DNA of 11,044 bases from Zygnema cylindricum. Its lineage: Eukaryota > Streptophyta > Zygnematophyceae > Zygnematales > Zygnemataceae. Below the pieces are notes generated by a model. It ran no database searches. It worked only from the letters and a program-made list of their open reading frames with translations, and was not told the DNA's origin. Below are positions 1 to 9,100 of the stretch, one piece after another (within the stretch, counting starts at the first letter, position 1; each line of letters begins with the position of its first letter). The stretch is taken from positions 1-11,044 of the forward strand of contig JBBHKE010002702.1 of assembly GCA_037447655.1 (NCBI GenBank), given 5' to 3'. A program made the translations under genes and the position numbers.

Positions 1-127
1 GCAAATTGTACTTTACAAATTTGCGATTTCTTCGTACGGTCGCAACTTAGGCAGTACGGCGCTAAGTTATAAAGGAAAACGACAGAAAAAAACCCGAACT
101 TAGCCACATGGGGCCGCAGCCTTAATC
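1..127 (+). repeat. Left copy of a flanking inverted repeat
   Basis: Positions 1 to about 127 match the reverse complement of about 10909-11028. The first 94 aligned columns need one gap and agree at about 75 positions by hand count. The segments 75-95 and 10935-10955 are identical over 21 bases, beginning GAAAACGACAG. Similarity continues with a small indel through CTTAG.CACATGG to about 127. Three GTAC tetramers (8, 34, 54) occupy the same places in both copies. The left end may lie outside the window. It could be a terminal inverted repeat, one of two MITE-like insertions, or another dispersed repeat. Confidence 0.75.
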
Positions 128-286
128 CATATTTTCTCCGTACATACTTGTTGGATTGTGGATCTGACGGTTGTTATCGAAAGGTAAGATTCTCAGCTTC
201 CGATTGACGATCTCAAATTGAAAATTGGACTAGTGTGCACAGAGAAAAGATGTTTTAAATGGCGAAAAAATTACTAACCCTGATAG

Positions 287-317
287 CGATACACGGTGTA
301 CTGTACATCGTGTATCG
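287..317. promoter_or_regulatory. 31-bp near-perfect palindrome upstream of ZW10
   Basis: Two 15-base arms (CGATACAC... and ...GTGTATCG) mirror each other around T302. Fourteen of 15 pairs are Watson-Crick and one is G:T (296/308). The centre, TGTACTGTACA, holds two GTAC cores, which is the core bound by plant SBP-domain factors. The site sits 33 bp upstream of the TATA-like run, which suits a dimeric factor. Binding is an inference. Confidence 0.55.
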
Positions 318-349
318 GCCTCTTGTGACGCACACCGATGTGGTTTTTT

Positions 350-357
350 TATATATT
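350..357 (+). promoter_or_regulatory. TATA-like box
   Basis: TATATATT follows a T run 61 bp upstream of the first ATG. At the usual 25-35 bp spacing, transcription would start at about 380-390, leaving a short 5'UTR of about 20-30 nt. In AT-rich DNA such a run can occur by chance. Confidence 0.4.
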
Positions 358-410
358 ATTAGATTCCCTTAGCCCTAAAAAAGTAAAGCTTTACAGCCAA
401 ACACTCTGCC

Positions 411-1061
411 ATGCTCATGGCTTCTTCAAGCTCCATGGATCCTCCTCTCAGGCGACTCATTGCAGGAGATGCTCCTCTCGATTCTCCTCTCTCCGGTGCG
501 GATCTCCTCCTCTTCACCGATAGGGTCCGTACACTTTCTGATCTGAACAAGGAAACTGTCCAGAATGTTCTTTCGGCCAATCGCAGCGGTTTGCTGTGTC
601 TCGTCGCCATTGCGAGTGACACACGTGACGAAGTCGAAACCATTTTTAGGAATGTGAAGGAAACACTTTATTCTTTAGAGAATCAAAACGATATTCTTAT
701 TCCTTTACATTCTGCGAAAGAGTTGCAGGAAAATCTGCAAGAAAACATGAGGAAAATCGAGTCCGTACGAGATATTTTGTCTGTAGCGGAGAAGATTCGA
801 GAGGTGGACGCGTGGCTCGCTGGAGGCAGGCTTCTAGAAGCCACGGATAAGGTTTTGGCTCTAGTGAGTATGGCAGGAGTGGAAGAAGAGGAGGAGGAAG
901 AGAAGGAGGAGGCGCAGAAAGAGGAGAAGGAGAAGGTGGAGGAGGAGAAGGAGGAGAAGGAGGAGGAGGAGGAGGAGGAGGAGGAGGAAGTAAAAAGGCA
1001 TGTGACAGCTCCCAGGATTGCAGGAATTCTAAAAAAGGAATGCCGGTTACGAAAGCTAAAG
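411..1061 (+). CDS. ZW10: ZW10 exon 1 (residues 1-217)
   Basis: Encodes the N-terminal region. Motifs LIAGD, PLSGADLLLF and a helical stretch to about residue 150 follow the N-terminus of plant ZW10. Residues 158-193 are almost all Glu and Lys, then the conserved-looking ILKKEC (206-211) leads into exon 2. The donor AAG|GTGCAA at 1062 is weak, but the downstream ILKKEC block supports it. A stronger donor, CTA|GTGAGT, lies at 864, also phase 0. Met3 (417) has G at +4 and may be the better start. Confidence 0.85.
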
Positions 1062-4000
1062 GTGCAAACTCTAAAGTCGCCCTCTCTCTCTCGTTCTCTC
1101 CCTCTCACCCCCTGAAAGTCAAGCCATAAAATCTCCTTTTCCCTCTCTCTCCCCGCGTTCGTTCCCTTTCCCTTTGAATTTCTTTTTCCCTCTCCCTTTC
1201 TTTCTTTTTTTTTCTTTCCTTCTCTTTCTTCCTCTCCCCTCTCCCTTTTTTTCCTTTTTTTTCTCTCTCCCTTTCTTTCTCTCCCTCTCTGTATCGCTCT
1301 TTCTCTCCCTCTTCCTCTCCTGCTCCCGCTCTCTCGTTCTAAATGGATGGAAGCGTTAAACCTGCCTTATAGGATTCCCATGTTTTAAGAAACTTGCTAA
1401 TTCTTCAAGGTTTGTAAATTAAATGTCTGGGCACTGTGAGGTGGAATAGTGTTTTAATGTGAGTGGGAAGGAGGGCAGGGAGAGAGAGGGGGCGGGGGTA
1501 TGAGGAGGCGGGGGAGAGGGAGAAACGATTAAGGAGAGAGGAAGGATGGAATGGCTACATTTTTCTTACACGAGTGAATTAATAAAGACTTACTGTATGC
1601 AAGAAATATAAACGTTAGAAAATAATGTTAAATGTGATGAGTAAATGTACTTTCACACTTTTGTAAAATGTGCTTTTGTTGACCTACACTGTGAACTGTT
1701 ATTGGAGTAAAGGAATTATTAGCGTGGGTTTTGTATTTAGTTCGAATTATGTGGCTGGTTTTCAACCGTTTAAAGAATTAGCCTTACGGAAAATGCAATT
1801 AATGTCATTAATACTATTTTAGGTTCGAGGGGTAAAATTTAGGGGTACTGACGTAGTGCCATTGACGCTAATTTTGGGACACGGTGTTGTTTATGTTGTG
1901 GAGTTTTTTTAATTTTGTCTTTCACTATTAAAAAAATTGGACAATCAGTTTATTTTGAAAACAACTTAATTGTTGCCTCGTAGTTTTCTTGACACGAGGA
2001 CAAAATTTTCCTTCATAGATTGTAAAACTTTGTGTCTCCTTTCCTAGCATTTTCTGTTTGGTTTTCATGTTTGTGACCATAATTTTCGTGATTTGAAGGA
2101 GTGAAATCACCTCTACCTGTTTTGTGCAAACACATTTTTCAAAGTCTATTATGGGACCTCCTCTCTCCCTGCCCTCCTTTGCCCCCTTGTCTTTCCTCTT
2201 GTCTTATTTTTTCTTGTTTATGTCTGTCTTATTCTTACCTTAATTGTTTTTTTCCATTCTTCCTTGCCTTTTTGCTGTATTCTTTGTTCACTACCATTTT
2301 AATTGTCTTGCGCTTCTTGTCTTGTCCTTTTCTTGACTTACCTCTTTCCTTCTCTTACCTTTTTTATCTTACTCCTTATCTTATACTTTTTGTTGTATCC
2401 TCTTTTGTTTTCTTTCTTCTCTTCCATTTTCTTTTCTCTCTGACCCTTTCCCGCTTGTCTTACCCTTTCCTTGTTTAACTTTTCTGTCCTTTCTTCACTC
2501 GCCCTACTTTTCCTCCCTTTTTTTTGTTTTATCCATAGTCTTACCCTTTTCCTGTGTTATACAATGTCCCTTCTTGACTCAACGCTTCTTCTCTTATCCT
2601 GTTCTGTCCTATCATTTTTTTTGTCTTTTCCTTTTGTCTTTTCCTTTTTTTGTCTTTTCCTTTGCCTTATCCTTTTTTATATGCAGTTGAAAGCCATTTT
2701 GGAGAGCCTTTCGTCACAAATGCTGGTCGTCGATTCCAATCATTGTGAGATCTGTGCTGCTAGCAAAGTGACACGTGGCGATCATCTGGACTCCAACGGA
2801 AACGGCCCGACGGAAATCACCTTAACAGAAGTTTTCGAAGCCATGGAGGTCAGCGACCATTGCTACCATTCCGAGGGGTATGTCGGGTGAGACAGCTTGG
2901 TTGTGACCTCTCTTTAGGATGACAGAGCAGAGAGGGGGAGAGTGGAAAAGAGGAGACATGTTCTTGAGAGAGAGAGAGAGGGAAAGGGAGAGGGAGAGGG
3001 AGATTAGTCTTCAAACACTTGGAACTTGGAAAAAAATTGGTGAGCCTTCACATACAATAAAAGCCTCAAAACATCTGTTTTTGTGTTTTTGCAGAGGCTT
3101 GGCATCTTGGATGCCTATTTTGTCAAATTAGCGGATGCCCTTTTTAGGGTGATTTTTACCTCAATTTTGAAGTATCCTACTCTTACGATGGTTGCTTTGG
3201 AGGAAGATCCGGAACATGTTAACCACGGAAACGGAAAGAGAACTCATGAACGAGAAGTGGCTCGTTTGAGATGCAGTTTTGATAAAAATCACAAGGTACA
3301 CATAGCTAACTATCTACTTCTCTATAATTTTTGCTTTATAATTGAAGAAAAATGAACTGGTTAATGGCTATATTGTGACTTGTTTCTTTTATGTTTTTTT
3401 TTTTAGTTCGATGTAGATTCCTCTTATTGCAAAAGTAAATTTCAAAATACCTATTCCAAGAAAAGTATGTAGTTTTTGACTAAAAGTAAATTGCAAAGTG
3501 TATTTGATTACAAGAATAGCTGGTAGGTTTAACAAAAAGTGTCTACATTCTTATTTATATGTTTTTGGGAGTTACAGAATAATGGACGGCAGGTGGGAGT
3601 TACTCCAGAAATCCTTTATCCTAAACTTTTGGAAGTGGTGCGGTTTTTACGAAACCATGTTTTTGCCGTTGATCAAAATCTGATGTGTCGCTTGGGCAAG
3701 ATCTTGTGGCCACGATTATCTGACGCAATTATCGAAGAATGTTTGAGTAAGGTGAGTGAAGTAAAACCTAGTTTTGGTTCCCCTAAAAGCCGGGAAAGTC
3801 ATCCTTCTTATCCTCCTTTGTTGTTACATATTGGGAAAGAAAACATTGCTTGAATAGCGAATGAATACTTTCTACATATGTTCAGTGAAATGGATGACAG
3901 TTGATGAATGTACATTGACAGAAAACAACCAGGATAGTCTTAAAAAGATGAAATATATATAGTTTATGTCGAAATGCTGGTTTTTTGTGTCCAAGAGTGA

Positions 4001-6114
4001 GTTTTTTCTGGGTGTCAGAAAGTCTGTTTTTTGAGCCGGATAGAGACAAAAAAAAAGAACAACCTCTAGACACCCAAGATTCTCAAGATCCTCAAGACTT
4101 GCAGGTCGAGTCAAAAGCTTGTTTTTTGAAGGCAAGAAGTTTTTTTTTGACAGGCAGTTCCCAGCGAAACCTCGCAACTTGCCCATTTTCAATCAGTCGC
4201 AGATCTCACTGTTCGTTTTGAAAGTTATCTTATTTCAAAAGGGTTCATTTCTGTTTCGGAAGATACGCATCTGCAAACCAGAACGGAGATGACAAGTGTC
4301 ACAAGCGAAGGAAGTATCTCTGGAAATGAAAATTTTAGGTCAAAAGGAGATCGGCTGTCTCTATATGCGGCTGATGTGGAAATTCATTTTGCACAAAAAA
4401 AGAAACAAAAAGTTTTGGCGACAGCGAGAGGTTTATTGGTTAATATGGACTTCACACCAGTCCAGGTGAGTGAAATAGCGTTGACATTTTCTGTTTTGTG
4501 CGTCATTCTTATAGTATTTTGCTCCTTTTGTTGTGTTGGGCGATCGAGAAAACGTCTTAAAAGCATGCCGCCCGTATTAATTTAACCAGTAAATTGCTTG
4601 TCGTAGGCGGTTGGAAAAGGGGTACGGAAAACATGGCGTATTTTTTATAATAACAATTGCCAATCTACCAAATTATCGAACTGTGTTAACCAGCTGGCAC
4701 CTTAAATCAACATTGGTCAATAGAAAACACATTTCAGTTTTTGTCACTAAAGAGATATAATAAGATTAGAACGGGAGTGAATTGATTTGTCTTGAAAAAC
4801 AATGAATTCATTTGTTCTGAAGAATACATCAATATTTGTTTAGCTATTTTTTTATACTTATCCTTCTCTTTTTCTGGGCTGTCTTTCCTATCTTGTCCTT
4901 ATCGTCCTTCTGTTTCTTCATTTCCTTCTTTTCCTTCCCTTCTTTCTGTTTTATTTCTTCTTTTCTCCTTCTATTTCTTCTTCTGGTCTTTTAAAACTTC
5001 CCGTTCTTTGCCCACATTTTAGGTTGGAGCTTACAGAACGTCAGAGTCTAACTGGTCACATGGAGACAACGGTTCTAATGAAAAAGACAAAAACGATGTC
5101 TATAGTTTAGACATCAATGGTCAAATGTCACTCGATGAGATCAAGGTACACAAATATCATATACAACTTATTTGATGTCGTTGCTTTGTTTAAAACGTTG
5201 TTGAAATAATGATTTATGATATGCGATATAGGATGCATACGGAACTGACTAAAGGTCGCTTATTGTGTTCAAATAGGCATCATATGCAAAATCTGAAAAC
5301 TTACCGGAGGAGGAAAGGCCCTTTTTTGAATTTGAACCTTGTCAAGTCAGTACGGCTGCGAAAATGCTTATTGAACTTGTTCACAAAGCCATGGAGGTAA
5401 GGTTTTCTCCTAAAATTTTCATTGCTTTGATGTTTTTCATGTATAATTTTATAATACAAAAATAACAATTAATATGCACAGTATTTTATGTGTGATGTTG
5501 TCAGGCCTGTTGCTATCCTCTTTTTTCGCTTTAGAGAGATGCTTTTTTTTTTCTCGCACTTATCAATTTTTTGTTCCTTTCTTTTGCTCATTAGAATTGC
5601 TGTATGTGTCCGTTAAAAGCGTATTTACTTTTTCCTACTAGTGAGCCTATGGAAGTAATTGTGGTTCTCAAGAATGATTGTAGTGATTTCAGCAAAAAAA
5701 ACGAACGAACTTTTATAACAGATTTTTCAAAGTAAAATGTGGTTTTAGCAAATTTGATTTTTGTAAACTGTGGTTTTTTTCCTTCGTTTATTTGGAGACA
5801 GGAGGCATGCTTGTCAACTGAGAAAACAGCTAGGGAACTTTACACTGCTGCCCGAGATTGTTTTACTCTTTTCCGGGCCATTGTACCCGTTTTGGTAAGA
5901 TTTCTGTTTTACTCCTCGTTTTGGTAAGATTTTTTTAATGTCGTTTCTGGCCATTGTTTTTCTACTCCATTGGGCAGTTGTACCCACTTTGAGAAAAACA
6001 GGAAATATATTTGTTGTTCGTTTTTTATCAAGCAGTGAGAGAGGGAGAAAACAGTAACGTATTTTTTGATTATTTTTTACCTCTTTTTCTCGCTTTCTTT
6101 CTTTCTTTTTTTCA

Positions 6115-6145
<31 letters not shown>

Positions 6146-9100
6146 TTTATTTTTTTCCTTTTTTTCTAGCTTTTTTTCTTTTTTTTTTTCATTTTTTGTT
6201 TTTTTTTTTTTTTTTTTCTTTTTTTTCGGGCAGCACGGGCAGGATGTGGAAAGAGTGCCGGCTCTCTCGATGCTTTTTCAAAATGATTGCCTTTTTATCG
6301 CCCATCACCTCTTAACTCTCGCTTTTCTGGTTTGTTTTCTGGCCTTCATTTTTTTTTTCTGAAAGCTTTTCAGGGTCGTTTGTTGCAATTCTGCCTTTTT
6401 ATTTCTTTTGCTTGGCATATTTTGCTCTGATTTTGAAATCGTTTGACCTTTTTTTTTGTTGTTTTCCAGTATCGTCCCACTCTCCCTCCCTCTCTCCGAA
6501 ATGTTGCCCTTTTTGTGGATATGGTTCCTTTATTCCGAAGAATGGCTGAAAAAGTTGGAAACAAACAACTGAGCTTGCAACAAGATCAACTTATGGAGGT
6601 ATTCCTTTAGCCCTGAAAACAATCTACTCGTGTGAAAATTTCTGTGGTAAGAAAATTTGCAAGCATTGTTGTTACAGAACAATTCTCACGGATACTGCTT
6701 AAAGAATCGTTTTGGCAAATATATCACACGAGAAAAAATGATGACTGCAGTTTTCCACAAATAGTTCGATTTATGTCTTTGTTTCCTTGAAAGATCACAG
6801 TATTCCTCACTCGAAATATTATTTTGTTCAACTTCTCAGTCGGAGACCTCTTTAGGCTATCTGGGATTAATTCCCTCTTTCCTCCCACTAACTATTTCTC
6901 TTCTGGAACTCTACGAGGCACGAGTACAAAGCACTTCCCAGTGATCATCTCTACCCTTGTCTCTTTCTGGACCCTTCATGTCTCTTCAATTTGCCTACAG
7001 GGATTATACTACATCAATACTCTCTAATTTAGTAATTTCCAATAGAATACACTTATCCATCGTCGTTAGTGCTAAACATTTTCGAGCATTCAAAGGCGTT
7101 TCTCTTTACTTTGCTGAATGGTACTTCTAGAATTTTTCCACGTCGCTTCTCGAAGCAAATATGTTTGTCTCTTTGTCTTGGTACTGTATTTATAGTGCCT
7201 ATACTAATTCTGTCCATTGTATGCAATTTCCATTGGTTCTTCAATTTTCCCTAACTCCTGCCTACACAAGATATCCGCACTAGTATTTATGGTTTACCCA
7301 TTTAATTCCAACTAAACACCAATAAAAGAGAAAATTATATCCCTGTATATTTACACAACCCGCCCGCCAATTAAGGAATGTTTCAAACTAAGTGACCAAG
7401 TACGTCAAATAAGTTTTTTGTTCAAACTTGGAAAAATATCTGCAAAAAAAATTATTAGCTGAAAGAATGATTGGCTCGTTCTTAATTGATTTCTATCTGG
7501 CAAAAAACCACATACAATTGATAAGTATTATACAGAAACATCTTTTGAAAAGGTGCTTTACACAGCAAATATACGATTAGATATGATTTTGGTGAATATA
7601 ATTGGTAATCCGGTTGTGCCTTTTTGTATTTTTTTTTGGGTATTCAGGCTGTGGATTCTGGTGGAGGTTTTCAATTTACAGACGATGAAGAGCATCTTCG
7701 AAGATCTCAAAAAGCACTCAAACAGGTTTTTTTTTCACATTAAATTAACATTGTTTTTGTATTGCTTTTGTATTTTTTTCATGTATTTTTATTCTTCTGT
7801 TTGTGTTTTTATGCTTCTATTGTGTTTCACAAGCCGTTTTTCAGTCATGGTTCACTTCTTTTCCGTAGCTCAACTTGATTTTCAGTAGCAGCGTCTTTTA
7901 TTTTGCCCAATCCCCTCCTATCCTCAAGCTGTTATTTAGTTTCAGTTTTCTGATTTTCAGTTATGTTTTTCCCTTTCCCAGTCACAGTAATGTGGTTTGG
8001 TAGTTTTATGCTATTTCTAAATCGATTTTTGATCACAAACTGTCCGTTTTTATTGTGTTAGTCGCAATGATTAGCCTATTATCTTTTTTTTCGTCACAAT
8101 AAAATGTGAATCTGGTCATTTTCACACGCACAGGCTGTGTTTGAGCTACAAAAATGTCTGGATTTGTTGCGAAGAATTTGGTGTGCATTTTGTTTATTAA
8201 ATTCTGTTTGTTGTTTTCCATTGAAATGTGAATTCGATCCTTTTGTGTTATCCAAAAAGCCATTTTTCAATTACAAATGGAGTAAATTTGCTGTGGGGGG
8301 ACATGGTTTGTTTAGGCTGTTTTTTTAGTCACAACGGTGTTTGGTTTTGGTCATTTTATGTTGTTCACAGGCCGTTTTTCAGTTACAACGATTGTCCAGT
8401 GTTTGGCGCTCAGTGATGGCTCGAAGCCGATATTTGAGAGTGATGGCTTATCTCATAGAAACTCTTCTTCTCCGTCTCGTTTTTCATATATTGTCGATTC
8501 AAGATATTTCTGTGGAAGAGACAGTGCAGGTGAGGGGGGGACTTTCTTTACTTTAAAAATGTTCAAAACTCGACGAATATGGCAATCGGATGTTGTGTAC
8601 CATGAATAGTGTGGAATAGTTTGGTACGGGACAATTTGTGAATTTTGTCAGTGTAGTGGATTTCTTTTATTTAATAATTAATAAACTTCAATAAATAGAA
8701 CGGGTAATACGCACTAATACGTATGAGGACTATGAACATGTAACCTTATGAGGACTATGAACATGTAACCTTTTTCTTAGTCTTATGGACTCTTCTTCTT
8801 TTAAACATAATCAAATAAGCAATACTAAGTAATTTTACAGAAAGGGATTCATATTACCAAATCATTTTACGAAGGAGTTCATTTTTTTTTCGTTGTCCAT
8901 GTACAGTTGCGACAATTGATGCACGAGTTGCTTTTACGTTTGCCTCCTCTATTATCTCCCTACGAAAACGCAGGAAACAGAGGAAGGGAGGGAGATGATA
9001 CAAAAGAGGAAGAGGTAGACATAAGGACGGCAGTTCCGGCTTACCGTAAAGTTCAACGATTAACAGGTAAAATTTAGAAGAAAAAAATTAAGCTGACATT

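Larger units (their letters stand above)
128..410 (+). promoter_or_regulatory. Upstream region / putative promoter and 5'UTR of ZW10
   Basis: This non-coding stretch lies directly upstream of the ZW10 start and contains no credible ORF. It holds a GTAC at 140, a 31-bp palindrome at 287-317, a TGACG motif (bZIP-type core) at 326-330 and a TATA-like run at 350-357. Promoter function is inferred from position only, and the transcription start is unknown. Confidence 0.5.
1062..2686 (+). other. Intron 1 (1625 nt, phase 0)
   Basis: GTGCAA...TATGCAG. It holds, in order, a CT-rich tract (about 1078-1346), an ordinary AT-rich part with a G-rich block (1465-1520), an AATAAA at 1581, a mixed-sequence stretch to about 2100, and a long pyrimidine tract (2155-2686) with repeats such as TTGTCTTTTCCTTT. 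I see no exon or transposon protein here. If retained, translation stops at 1113-1115. Confidence 0.8.

Noticed and set aside
622-627. CACGTG (G-box) in exon 1, with ACACGTGGC in exon 2
   Set aside because: Both lie in coding sequence and are explained by codons; no evidence of regulatory use.
683-1108. Minus-strand open frame of 141 codons, very Ser-rich
   Set aside because: It is the complement of the Glu/Lys-coding run and the CT tract of exon 1; low-complexity shadow with no independent support.
2101-2686. Long hydrophobic plus-strand frames upstream of exon 2
   Set aside because: They translate the polypyrimidine tract of intron 1; only the part after 2687 is real exon.
4099-4104. TTGCAG acceptor-like site in intron 4
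   Set aside because: An exon from 4105 would be out of frame with the conserved AVPSETSQLA segment.
3872-4192. Minus-strand frame of 106 codons across intron 4
   Set aside because: No recognisable motif, no splice or start context, and it overlaps the start of a well-supported exon on the other strand.
8134-8180. Pseudo-exon reading AVFELQK... before GTGTGC
   Set aside because: It resembles exon 12, but the 47-base length would shift the frame; better explained as a unit of the intron 11 repeat array.
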